Part shown: one piece after another, positions 42,904 through 51,427 of the stretch
Layout: each line of letters opens with the position of its first letter
How positions within the stretch are numbered: the stretch's first letter is position 1
Assembly (NCBI RefSeq): GCF_017874715.1
Contig: NZ_JAGGLR010000008.1
Span: forward strand, 62,001-126,000
Direction of reading: 5' to 3'
Source: Streptomyces iranensis
GTDB taxonomy: Bacteria > Actinomycetota > Actinomycetes > Streptomycetales > Streptomycetaceae
Length of the DNA: 64,000 nucleotides
The notes under the pieces: model-generated
Told to the model about the DNA's origin: nothing
What the model saw: the letters and a program-made list of their open reading frames with translations, nothing else
Database searches by the model: none
Position numbers and translations under genes: made by a program

Positions 42904-43385
42904 TGGCCGGTTACGGCGTGAAGCTGGTCCGTAAGGTGTCCTCGACCCGCGCCTTCGCCAAGGTCGCGCCCCATGTCATCCCCGCGTTCGACCGCACCGT
43001 CCACCGGCTGACCCGCGGCAAGGTGCTGCCGAGCGCGCGGATGCTGCCGGGCGTGATCCTTACGGCGCGCGGCGCGAAGTCGGGGCTTCCCCGCCGTACG
43101 CCGCTGGCCTGCATGCCGGAGGACGGCGGCACCTGGATCCTGATCGGCAGCAACTTCGGCCGTCCAGACCATCCGGTCTGGACCACGAACCTCCTGAAGC
43201 ACCCGGAAGCGGAGATCAGCTGGCGGGGCCGGGACATCGACGTCCGGGCACGCCTGCTGGAGGGCGCCGAACGCGAGGCGGCCTGGGCCGCGGTCCTCGC
43301 CTTCTGGCCGCCCTACGCGACCTACCAGTCCCGAGTGGACCGCGAGATCCGCCTCTTCCGCCTCCACCGCGTCGAGGAGGGCTGA
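42903..43385 (+). CDS. Deazaflavin-dependent nitroreductase family protein (DDN/DUF385)
   Basis: 160-residue split-barrel protein of the F420-dependent nitroreductase family: LPSARMLPGVILTARGAKSG, RRTPLACMPEDGGTWILIGS and FGRPDHPVWTTNLLKHPEAE. These enzymes use reduced F420 to reduce varied substrates, and some are reductases of unsaturated compounds. The ATG shares one base with the stop of the dehydrogenase (TGATG), so it belongs to the operon under operator 7. Confidence 0.9.
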   Translation: MAGYGVKLVRKVSSTRAFAKVAPHVIPAFDRTVHRLTRGKVLPSARMLPGVILTARGAKSGLPRRTPLACMPEDGGTWILIGSNFGRPDHPVWTTNLLKHPEAEISWRGRDIDVRARLLEGAEREAAWAAVLAFWPPYATYQSRVDREIRLFRLHRVEEG

Positions 43386-43579
43386 GCCGGTCCGTCGGGG
43401 CCGTGGTCCGGCGGGTCCGTCGGGGAGGGCTGGGCCGGTCCCTCCGTTTCGGGGGCCCCAGCGCCGCTCCCATCGGGGGTGCTCGACACCCTCCGCCAGG
43501 GGTGCCCAGCGCCTCGGCGGGGTCCCCGGTCCCTCCCCCATGGGTGAGCCCGTGAGGGACCGACCAGTGACCGCAAAGA
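43386..43579. other. GC-rich gap without a gene
   Basis: The space after the DDN gene contains short repeats of GGTCCGTCGGGG and no supported coding frame. It ends in the terminator at 43580. Confidence 0.5.
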
Positions 43580-43615
43580 GCCGCGGCGGATCACTGGAGA
43601 GTGATCCGCCGCGGC
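43580..43615. terminator. Strong bidirectional hairpin terminator
   Basis: A perfect 16-bp inverted repeat (GCCGCGGCGGATCACT and its complement) with a GGAG loop lies between the DDN gene and the convergent tetR gene. Confidence 0.85.
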
Positions 43616-43696
43616 GTGACAGGACATGCGGGCCCGGCCGGGCAGCCGGCCGGGAGGGGCCGGGGAGGGGAGGCCGGGGAAGGGGGCGCGGATTCG

Positions 43697-44344
43697 TTAC
43701 TTCGGCGGCTTACGGCCGGTGATGCCGAGGTGGACGAGCCAGGTCAGGCTCGGCCTGAGGTCGGCCTGCTTGACGCCCCAACTCTGGAAGCCCTTCTGGT
43801 GCGCCGCGACCGCCGCCAGCATGGCGACCAGCGAGCCCGCGATGGCCCCAGGGTTGAGGTCCCCGTCGATCCGGCCCTTGGCCTGCTGCTCCTTGACGGC
43901 ATCCGTCAGGGAGTTGGTGACGGAATTGAGGATCTTCATGCGGATCTTGTAGAACCGCTTGTCACCCTCGGCGGCGCCCAGATCGACCACCCTCAGGATG
44001 GCGTCGTGTTTGCGCCAGAAGGAGAGGAACCCTTCGACCAGGTCCTCCGCCGTGGTCGCCCCCGACTTGCCGGCCCATGAGCGGTCGGCGACCAGATCGG
44101 TGAGGCTCGCGCCCTCCTTCGCCATCTCCTCGGCGAGCTCGAGGACCGCGCCCTCCACATCGGGGAAGTACTGGTAGAACGTCGCAGGCGAGGTCCCTGC
44201 CTTACGTGCGACATCGATGACCTTGACGTCTCGATACGGGGAGGTGCTGAGCATCTCGCCGAGGCAGTCGAGCAGCTTCTGCCGCGTCGCCTGCCCGCGA
44301 CGACCGGCCACCCGCCCGTCGACTGTGCGTACTTGTCCTGTCAT
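43697..44344 (-). CDS. TetR-family transcriptional repressor
   Basis: 215-residue TetR regulator. The N-terminal helix-turn-helix is clear: VKVIDVARKAGTSPATFYQY, followed by FPDVEGAVLELAEEMAKEG. The all-helical ligand domain is long and includes FYKIRMKILNSVTNSLTDAV. It is the only TetR protein in the window and lies among the genes carrying the 17-bp palindrome, so it is the leading candidate to bind that motif, with a CoA thioester as likely inducer (inference). A degenerate half-conserved copy (CCTGTCATGCCGTCAGC, 44337-44353) overlaps its own start codon and may allow autoregulation. Confidence 0.9.
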   Translation of the reverse strand: MTGQVRTVDGRVAGRRGQATRQKLLDCLGEMLSTSPYRDVKVIDVARKAGTSPATFYQYFPDVEGAVLELAEEMAKEGASLTDLVADRSWAGKSGATTAEDLVEGFLSFWRKHDAILRVVDLGAAEGDKRFYKIRMKILNSVTNSLTDAVKEQQAKGRIDGDLNPGAIAGSLVAMLAAVAAHQKGFQSWGVKQADLRPSLTWLVHLGITGRKPPK

Positions 44345-44353
44345 GCCGTCAGC
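44337..44353. promoter_or_regulatory. Degenerate operator-like site over the tetR start
   Basis: CCTGTCATGCCGTCAGC keeps most of the right arm CCGTCAGA of the repeated motif and part of the left. It covers the ATG of the TetR gene. It is weak on its own. Confidence 0.35.
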
Positions 44354-44806
44354 TTACCGAGGGGTGATCGGAGCGCGATTCGGCTGCGTGCAAATGGGGT
44401 TAGGGCGGGATGGGGAGGTTTGTGAACCTCGCTGAGCTGGTTGGAATGGCTGATTCCGGCCCCTGTCCACAGTCGTCAAGCCCTCAATTACCGCTCACCC
44501 ACACGTGTGAATCGTGTTATCAACAGCCTGTGGATAACAACGGTGGATGACGAGGTCGGATCCGTCTCCGAGCCAAAAGGATTGGCCAAATATTTCGAGT
44601 TCCGGGGCGAGCAGACCGGGCGATCCCCCGTTAGCGTGGCAAGTGAGGTGAACGAACCAAGCGGCTCCAAACACGCGCCAACCATCCCTAACCGGGCTGT
44701 GAGTAAGTTCCGAGGTGAGCGGGCTCCAAGGTGAGCGGGCTCCGAGGTGAGCAGGGCCCCGAGGCGAGCAAGTCCGAGGACCGAGGGACGCGGGAGGATC
44801 CGGGCC
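44345..44806. other. Intergenic region with DnaA-box-like cluster and 16-bp repeats
   Basis: This 460-base gap between tetR and the VOC gene is less GC-rich than its surroundings. It holds CTGTCCACA (44463-44471), TTATCAACA (44517-44525) and TGTGGATAA (44529-44537), all close to DnaA boxes, and three 16-bp direct repeats (AGGTGAGCGGGCTCCR) at 44713-44760. No gene is supported. Confidence 0.6.
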
Positions 44807-45712
44807 ATGGCGGCATTCGCGGAAGGCGTGCCCTGCTGGGCGGATGTGCTGCTGTCCGACCTCGCGGCGGGCCGGCGCTTCTACGGTGAGCTCTTCGGCT
44901 GGACCTTCCAGGAGATCGCCACCGAATACGGCACGTTCACCCGGGCCCTCCTGGGCGGTAAGGACGTCGCGGGACTGGTGCCCAAGCCGGACGGCCGGAT
45001 GCCCACCGTCTGGAACATCTACTTCGCCGCCCAGGACGCCGCCGCGACCGCCGTAAGGATCCGCGAGGCCGGTGGCCGGGTGATCACCCCGCCGGTGTGG
45101 ATCGACGAGTTCTGCGTCATGGCGACGGCCGCCGACCCAGGCGGCGCCGTCTTCGGGATCTGGCAGGCGGGCAGCCACACCGGCTTCGCGCGGCGCGGCA
45201 CGCCCGGTTCGTACGGCTGGGCCGAGGTCCACACGCGTCAGCCGCGCGCCGTGGACGCCTTCTACCGGGCGGTCTTCGGCTACGGGATGACGCCCTCCGC
45301 GCCGTCTTCCGCGCCGCCGTCCGCAGCGCCCTCCGCGCCGTCTACCGCGCCGCCGTCCGCAGCGCCCTCCGTGCCGTCCTCCACGCCGCCCCCAGGCGCG
45401 TCCCCCGCGCCGTCCTCCGCCGAGGGCTCACCGGCCGACGTGGTCCTGTGGACGCCGCGCGGAGAGCCCCCGGATCCCCGTCACGCGATCGGCGGACGCG
45501 TCGTGATGGGTGAGGAGTACCCGGCCGTTCTGCCCGCCCACTTCCTGACGTACTTTGTGGTGGCGGATTGCGATCAGGCGCTGCGCACGGCCAACAGGCT
45601 GGGCGGGCGGGTACTCAAGACCGCCGAAGATACGCCGTACGGGCGTTTCGCGGTCCTTGCGGACAATCAGGGCGCGGCCTTCGCCGTCATCGACACCTCG
45701 GCGGCGGGCTGA
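44807..45712 (+). CDS. VOC-family (glyoxalase-like) two-domain protein
   Basis: 301-residue protein with two vicinal-oxygen-chelate modules, starting GVPCWADVLLSDLAAGRRFY and, in the second half, YGWAEVHTRQPRAVDAFYRA. Members include lyases, dioxygenases and resistance or sugar-related proteins; the reaction is unknown. A Pro/Ser/Ala-rich insertion of about 45 residues (APSSAPPSAAPSAPSTAPP) splits the second module. The ATG at 44807 has GGGAGGA upstream. A long nested inverted repeat begins at its stop codon. Confidence 0.88.
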   Translation: MAAFAEGVPCWADVLLSDLAAGRRFYGELFGWTFQEIATEYGTFTRALLGGKDVAGLVPKPDGRMPTVWNIYFAAQDAAATAVRIREAGGRVITPPVWIDEFCVMATAADPGGAVFGIWQAGSHTGFARRGTPGSYGWAEVHTRQPRAVDAFYRAVFGYGMTPSAPSSAPPSAAPSAPSTAPPSAAPSVPSSTPPPGASPAPSSAEGSPADVVLWTPRGEPPDPRHAIGGRVVMGEEYPAVLPAHFLTYFVVADCDQALRTANRLGGRVLKTAEDTPYGRFAVLADNQGAAFAVIDTSAAG

Positions 45713-45827
45713 ACCCGGGGCGAATAACTGGGCGATACGGGCCTGCGGGCACTTGGATGGTCCCCGGTCGAACCGGACGGACCCCGACTCCGTATCGCCC
45801 GATGACACGACGATTCGCCCCCGGGTT
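45712..45827. repeat. Nested inverted repeat of 116 bases between the VOC and kinase genes
   Basis: Outer arms AACCCGGGGCGAAT (45712-45725) and ATTCGCCCCCGGGTT (45813-45827); inner arms GGGCGATACGG (45730-45740) and CCGTATCGCCC (45790-45800); and a central hairpin CCGGT-CGA-ACCGG (45764-45776). It can fold into one long branched stem. It may terminate the VOC transcript, form a kinase leader, or be a decayed mobile palindrome. Confidence 0.75.
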
Positions 45828-45942
45828 CGCAACCGCCGCCTTCGCCAGAGAGAATGCAGGATGCGTGCCGCCGGTTGGTTTGTCGGTGAGACGCTGCACG
45901 GGGCTGTATTTTTTCAAGCCCCCACGGGGAGGTGGCAGGCAA

Positions 45943-48642
45943 GTGGTGGAGCAGCTGACGCAGCACGATCCAAGGCGGATCGGCCCTTTCGAGGTGCTCG
46001 GACGTCTCGGCGCGGGCGGCATGGGGCTGGTCTATCTGGCCCGCTCGGCATCGGGCCGACGGGTCGCGATCAAGACGGTCCGGACCGAGCTCGCCGAGGA
46101 CCAGCTGTTCCGTGTCCGATTCACCCGTGAGGTGGAGGCGGCCCGCGCGGTCAGCGGCTTCTATACGGCAGCCGTCGTGGACGCCGATCCGCGCGCCGCG
46201 GTGCCGTGGCTGGCCACGGCCTATGTGCCGGCGCCGTCCCTCGAGGAAATCGTCAATGAGTGCGGGCCGATGCCGGCCCAGGCGGTGCGCTGGCTGGCGG
46301 CCGGGGTCGCCGAGGCGCTGCAGTCCATCCATGGCGCGGGCCTGGTCCACCGGGATCTGAAGCCGTCCAATGTGCTGGTCGTCGAGGACGGCCCGCGCGT
46401 GATCGACTTCGGTATCGCCTCCGGTGTCTCGAACACCCGGCTGACGATGACGAACGTCGCGGTCGGAACCCCCGCTTATATGTCCCCCGAACAGGCGCGC
46501 GACTCGCGCAGTGTGACGGGCGCGAGCGACATCTTCTCGCTCGGCTCGACCCTGACCTTCGCGGCCACCGGGCACGCGCCCTTCCACGGCGCCAACCCGG
46601 TGGAGACCGTGTTCATGCTGCTGCGCGAGGGCCCCGATCTGGTCGGGTTGCCCGATGAGCTGCGGCCGCTGATCGAGTCGTGCATGCAGATGGAGCCCGA
46701 GCGGCGGCCGTCCCCGGCCGATCTGCAGTCCCAGCTGGCCCCGCATCTGTTCGCCTCCAACGCCGACGACAGCGGTACGGCCTCGGCCTGGCTGCCGCCC
46801 GGCGCCGTCGCGCTCATCGAACGCAAGCGCAGCGGCCGCAACCAGGTGCGCGGCTCCTCCCGGCCCGCGGCCGGAGGCGGCCGCCCCGGCGGGCACGCCG
46901 GAGACGCGGGGAACGCCGGAAGCGCCGCGAGCGCGGGCAGTCGCCCCTCCGCGCCGCTTCCGCCGGAGCGCCCGCCCACGCCGCCGCCCTCGTACCCCCC
47001 AGCCGCGGGAGCCGCGGCGGACGGCCATGGCGGGCGGCACGGTGCCGCCCCGGGCGGGCCCGCCGGTCCGAGCGGCTGGGAGCCCGTTGGCGTGGGCGAT
47101 CCGCGTGGCGGCCTGCGCGCGCCGGAGGCAGCGAGCCCGCCCAGCGCGCTGGGCTCCATCGGGCCGGGTCGGCATGCCGCCCCGTCTGCTGCCCCGTCCG
47201 CCGCCGCGTCGGCCCCTGCGCCCGCCCCGGCGCCCCCTGCGCCCGCCCCGGCGCCCGCAGGGGCCGACGGGTCGGTGCGGCTGCCCGGTTCGCAGGTGCC
47301 GATCGGCCCGGGGCTCCGGGCCGCCGACGCGCGGGACCCGCAGGCGCAGCACGGCACCGGGCCCGCCACCGGCTGGGTGCGCCCGCCGGCTGGGGTGACG
47401 AGCGGAGGGCTGAACGGGGGTGATGGCACGGCCGCCGTTCCGCCGCCGACCCACTCCCCGTCGGCCGAGCCGCCCGAGCCGCCCGGCGGAGCCGGGCACG
47501 GCCGCTGGCGCCCGTGGCGGTTCCGCATGTCCAATGACGTATGGGGCACCCCTGCGGTCGCCGGCGAGCTGCTGTACGTGACCTCGTTCGAGGTGCACGC
47601 ACTGGACGTGGGCACCGGCCGGCGCCAGTTCAAGACGCGCGACGTGGCATGGGCGATGGCCGTGGCGAACGGCCGGATCCACGCCTCCGACGGCCCCACG
47701 CTGTACGCGCTGGACGCGGAGGACGGCGCCGAGCGCTGGCGGCTGTCGACCGATGGCTGGGTCTACTCCCTGAAGGTCGACCGCGGCACGGTCGTCACCG
47801 GCACGCGCGGCGGTGGCGTCCAGGCGTGGGAGGCGGCCAACGGCGAGCTGCTGTGGGAGATGCAGGGCCTCCAGACCGACTTCGAGACGCCCGAGTCGGG
47901 CCCCGCCGTCCACGACGGCACGGTGTACGTGTGGGCGGACGCGCGGCTGCGCGCCCTGGAGGCGCGCACCGGCGCGGAGCGCTGGTCGTATCCGGTGGGC
48001 GACGCGGCGTCGTGCGGCGGGGTGCCGCTGCGTCTGCTGGCGGCGCCCGACGGGGTGGTCTACGTCTCGGCGGGCACGCGGGTGCTCGCGCTCGACACCG
48101 CCCGCGGGGATGTGCGGTGGCGTTTCGAGGCGCCCGCCGTCTTCCTCTGCGCCCCCGCGTACGCGCCGGGGCCCGCGGTGACCGGCGGCGGAATCTACAT
48201 CGCCGACTATCTGGGCACGGTGTACGCGCTGGACGCGGCCAACGGCCGCGATCGCTGGCGCATCGCCACCGAGGCCCGGCAGTCGATCGAGCCGGTGCTG
48301 GTGGCCGACGGCTCGGTCCATCTGGGCAGCGGTAGCGCGCTCTACACGCTCGACGCGGTCACCGGCACGCCCAAGTGGCGGTTCGCGGCGGGCGGCGAGG
48401 TCATCGGTTCGCCGGTGGTCGCCGACGGCCGGGTCCACTTCGGCTCGGCCGACCACTGCCTCTACACGGTGGACGCGGCGGGCGGACAGCTGCGCTGGAA
48501 GCTGGCGACCGGCGGTGAGATCACCGGATCCCCGGTGGCCGCCGGGGGCGTGGTGTACGCGTGCAGCAAGGACCGCTGCGTCTACGCGCTGGACGCGGTG
48601 AAGGGCACGGGCCAGTCCCGCCCGTCGGGCGGCCGGGCCTGA
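45943..48642 (+). CDS. Ser/Thr protein kinase fused to a PQQ-type beta-propeller
   Basis: 899-residue kinase. The catalytic domain (about 10-275) is complete: LGRLGAGGMGLVYLARS, Lys44 in VAIKTV, H136-R-D138 in VHRDLKPSNV, D155-F-G and GTPAYMSPEQARD. A 240-residue Pro/Gly/Ala-rich linker follows. From about 524 there are repeated propeller blades of the PQQ/quinoprotein type (LYALDAEDGAERWRL, YALDAANGRDRWRI, YTVDAAGGQLRWKL). No membrane helix is seen, so the sensor is probably cytoplasmic, unlike the kinase at 13365. The GTG at 45943 (or 45946) is chosen. It resembles PkaD-type kinases of Streptomyces. Two exported-protein genes follow. Confidence 0.93.
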   Translation: MVEQLTQHDPRRIGPFEVLGRLGAGGMGLVYLARSASGRRVAIKTVRTELAEDQLFRVRFTREVEAARAVSGFYTAAVVDADPRAAVPWLATAYVPAPSLEEIVNECGPMPAQAVRWLAAGVAEALQSIHGAGLVHRDLKPSNVLVVEDGPRVIDFGIASGVSNTRLTMTNVAVGTPAYMSPEQARDSRSVTGASDIFSLGSTLTFAATGHAPFHGANPVETVFMLLREGPDLVGLPDELRPLIESCMQMEPERRPSPADLQSQLAPHLFASNADDSGTASAWLPPGAVALIERKRSGRNQVRGSSRPAAGGGRPGGHAGDAGNAGSAASAGSRPSAPLPPERPPTPPPSYPPAAGAAADGHGGRHGAAPGGPAGPSGWEPVGVGDPRGGLRAPEAASPPSALGSIGPGRHAAPSAAPSAAASAPAPAPAPPAPAPAPAGADGSVRLPGSQVPIGPGLRAADARDPQAQHGTGPATGWVRPPAGVTSGGLNGGDGTAAVPPPTHSPSAEPPEPPGGAGHGRWRPWRFRMSNDVWGTPAVAGELLYVTSFEVHALDVGTGRRQFKTRDVAWAMAVANGRIHASDGPTLYALDAEDGAERWRLSTDGWVYSLKVDRGTVVTGTRGGGVQAWEAANGELLWEMQGLQTDFETPESGPAVHDGTVYVWADARLRALEARTGAERWSYPVGDAASCGGVPLRLLAAPDGVVYVSAGTRVLALDTARGDVRWRFEAPAVFLCAPAYAPGPAVTGGGIYIADYLGTVYALDAANGRDRWRIATEARQSIEPVLVADGSVHLGSGSALYTLDAVTGTPKWRFAAGGEVIGSPVVADGRVHFGSADHCLYTVDAAGGQLRWKLATGGEITGSPVAAGGVVYACSKDRCVYALDAVKGTGQSRPSGGRA

Positions 48643-48773
48643 CCGATCCCGGGGCGGGGCGGCGCGACGAGGCGGCGGCGTGGCGAGGCGGCGGCGCGAC
48701 GAGGCGGCGGCGTGCCGGAGACGGCAGGTCGCAGGCCGTGTCCCTGACAATTGCTGCTACGGTTGCGGGCGTT

Positions 48774-48804
48774 CATCGACCTCCTGGGAGCCGGGAGGTC
48801 GATG
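48774..48804. promoter_or_regulatory. Inverted repeat before the exported protein gene
   Basis: CATCGACCTCC and GGAGGTCGATG form a perfect 11-bp stem with a 9-base loop, 38 bases upstream of the ATG at 48843. It is either an operator or a leader hairpin. GGAGG is sequestered in the right arm, but it is too far upstream to be the ribosome site. Confidence 0.5.
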
Positions 48805-48842
48805 GGTAACTCTGCGCGGTCTTCGGGGGAACGGGGTCTGTG

Positions 48843-49430
48843 ATGCGGCGTGGTCTACGGCTGGCGGCCGTGCTCACCGTGGTGCTGGTGGCGCTGACCG
48901 GGTTCAAGGGGCGTGGCCATGGCCACGGGGGTGGCGGAGGCGGCTGCTCCAGTTCGTCCTCGCACCACTCGTCCGGGTCGGGCTCCGATTCCGGTTCCGG
49001 CTCGGGTGGTTACTCGGACTCCGACGACGAGGGCTCCACCACCGGTGCGGGCTCCGGCGGCTCGCGCTACCGCGACTACGACGATGACGACTACGGCGAC
49101 AGCGCCTCCAGCGGTTCCTCGGGCGGCTCGGCGTCGTCCTATGAGCCCCAGGCGACGGTCGTCACCTGTGCCGAAAAGGGCAAGGACGCCGAAAAGGGCA
49201 AGGACGAGAGCGGCCGTCCGGCGGCGACCGTGAAGGTGCGCAACCGCTCGGGCTCCGCCGACACATACCTCGTGGAGATGAACTTCCAGGACCGGGACGG
49301 TGTGACCCGCACCTCCGGCCGCGCCGATGTGCGGGTCCCCGCGGGGAAGTCGCGGACCGTAAGGGTGCCGCTCGACGATCCCTCGGCCGTGGGAACCGTG
49401 GTGCGGTGTGAGGTCGTCTCCGTCCTCTGA
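48843..49430 (+). CDS. Small exported protein with Gly/Ser/Asp-rich stalk
   Basis: 195-residue predicted secreted protein. The signal peptide is MRRGLRLAAVLTVVLVALTG. A His/Gly/Ser/Asp-rich low-complexity region follows. The C-terminal beta domain has two conserved-looking cysteines (VVTCAEKGKD and VVRCEVVSVL) around VKVRNRSGSADTYLVEMNF, similar in plan to the FxLYD/Ig-like type. The ATG at 48843 follows an in-frame GTG at 48840. It resembles the next gene's product in signal sequence, stalk and paired Cys. It lies downstream of the kinase on the same strand. Confidence 0.8.
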   Translation: MRRGLRLAAVLTVVLVALTGFKGRGHGHGGGGGGCSSSSSHHSSGSGSDSGSGSGGYSDSDDEGSTTGAGSGGSRYRDYDDDDYGDSASSGSSGGSASSYEPQATVVTCAEKGKDAEKGKDESGRPAATVKVRNRSGSADTYLVEMNFQDRDGVTRTSGRADVRVPAGKSRTVRVPLDDPSAVGTVVRCEVVSVL

Positions 49431-49460
49431 GAGCCGGGACTGGCGCGCTGACATGTGACT

Positions 49461-49488
49461 TTGGGGTAGGAAAACCCGTTGCTAGGGT
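49461..49488 (+). promoter_or_regulatory. Candidate promoter TTGGGG-N16-TAGGGT
   Basis: A -35-like TTGGGG (49461-49466) and a -10-like TAGGGT (49483-49488) are spaced 16 bases, 62 bases before the lipoprotein ATG. This is a moderate match only. Confidence 0.35.
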
Positions 49489-49549
49489 GGCGTGCACTTG
49501 TCAACAGGCTGCATTTGGCTTGAATGTGCCTTTCAACGGGGGTAATACC

Positions 49550-50113
49550 ATGCAACGCCGCTCCATGCGCATATGCGCTGTCGCCCTGGTCGGGCTCATC
49601 GCGCTGACCGGCTGCGGAAAGAAGAAGGGCGGTAGCCACGACGGCGGCCTCGGGGGGTTCGTCTCGGGCGGGAGCGGGGGCAACGACAACCCGGCGTCCG
49701 GCCCCACCGACCTCCCCAGCGGCATACCCACCGATCTGCCCAGCGGCGCGCCCTCCGATCTGCCGTCCTACGACGCCCCCACGCCCTCCTACACCTACTC
49801 CGCGCCGCCCACCTACAACTCGGACGGCACGAACGACATCACCGCCACCGGCTGCGACTACGACGAGTCGACCCGTTCGTTCCAGTACACCCTCAATCTC
49901 AGGAACCCCGAGACGCAGTCCATGCACTACTCGATCAGCATCGAGTGGGAGGACCAGAACGGCGGCAGCCTGCTGGGCTCCGACTACAAGTCCGTCACCG
50001 TGGCGTCCGGCAGCAGCCAGACCCTCAGCGCCACCTCCTATCGCACCCTCACCGAGCAGACGTCCTTCACCTGCAAGGTCACCTCGGCGCTCAAGTACCC
50101 GAGCTCCACCTGA
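49550..50113 (+). CDS. Small lipoprotein with Ig-like C-terminal domain
   Basis: 187-residue predicted lipoprotein. The signal ends in the lipobox ALVGLIALTGC. A Gly/Ser/Asp/Pro-rich stalk with PSGIPTDLPSGAPSDLPS repeats leads to a beta-rich domain (YTLNLRNPETQSMHYSISIE) with two Cys (TGCDYDES, SFTCKV). The fold plan matches the upstream exported protein. The ATG at 49550 is preceded by AACGGGGG. Its function is unknown; position after the kinase suggests a cell-surface component or target of the same signalling unit. Confidence 0.85.
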   Translation: MQRRSMRICAVALVGLIALTGCGKKKGGSHDGGLGGFVSGGSGGNDNPASGPTDLPSGIPTDLPSGAPSDLPSYDAPTPSYTYSAPPTYNSDGTNDITATGCDYDESTRSFQYTLNLRNPETQSMHYSISIEWEDQNGGSLLGSDYKSVTVASGSSQTLSATSYRTLTEQTSFTCKVTSALKYPSST

Positions 50114-50145
50114 GGCCCGAGCCGATCGATCCGGGGCGGACGGCC

Positions 50146-50909
50146 TCAGCGGGTACGGAAGCCGGGCGTGCGGGCCGCGAAGAGCGCGGCCTGGCGCCCC
50201 GGCGGCAGATTGCCCAGCGCGATCAACTGCGGGGCCTGTGCGAGCGCCTGGGCCAGCGCCGTCTCCTTCGCCGCCCATAGCGCCCTTACGGTGCCCTGCA
50301 CCGCCTCCGTCGGGTACGACGCGATGACCGACGCGGCACGGATGGCCGCCGTAAGGGCTTCACCGGCCGGGGTCACCTCGCTGACCAGGCCCGTCTCATA
50401 CGCCCGTCGGGCCGAGAGCCGCTCCGCCGTCCCCATCAGGGCCATCCGCGCGACCTCGCCCATGGGCATCCGCTGCGCCATATAGACGGCCTCGTAGGCG
50501 CTGACCATCCCATAGCTGGTGTGCGGATCGAAGAAGGTCGCCGTCTCGTCGGCGACGATGAACTCGGCCTCGCCCAGCAGATAGAACGCCCCGCCGCAGG
50601 CCATCCCGGCCACCGCCGCGACCACCGGTTTCCACAGGTCGTTCGCCTTGGGCCCGACGGTGCGCAGCGGATCGTCCATCGCGTAGGGCGACGGCGGCTG
50701 CGCGACCTCCACCGAGCGGTCGATGCCGGTGCTGAAGGCCCGGCCGCCCGCGCCGGTGAGGACGACGGCCCGGACCGCGTCGTCCCGGCGGAAGCGCCGC
50801 CATACGGCGGTGAGTTCCGAGGCCGTCTCCAGGTCGATGGCGTTGTGCCGTTCGGGCCGGTCGAGGGTGACGACCGCGACGCCGTCCTGCTCCACCCGTA
50901 TGCGGACCG

Positions 50910-50913
<4 letters not shown>
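50146..50913 (-). CDS. Enoyl-CoA hydratase/isomerase (crotonase family)
   Basis: 255-residue crotonase-fold protein: VAVVTLDRPERHNAIDLETA, the oxyanion-hole segment GAGGRAFSTGIDRSVEVA and VAAVAGMACGGAFYLLGEAE. It overlaps the DUF35 gene by four bases (ATGA) and is the last gene of the thiolase-DUF35-hydratase operon under operator 8. The catalytic Glu positions are not clearly identifiable by eye, so isomerase or hydrolase activity is also possible. Confidence 0.9.
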
Positions 50914-51419
<506 letters not shown>

Positions 51420-51427
51420 GCCGTCGC

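Noticed and set aside
44463..44537. DnaA-box cluster considered as a replication origin
   Set aside because: Only three boxes are present and there is no dnaA, dnaN or parAB gene nearby.
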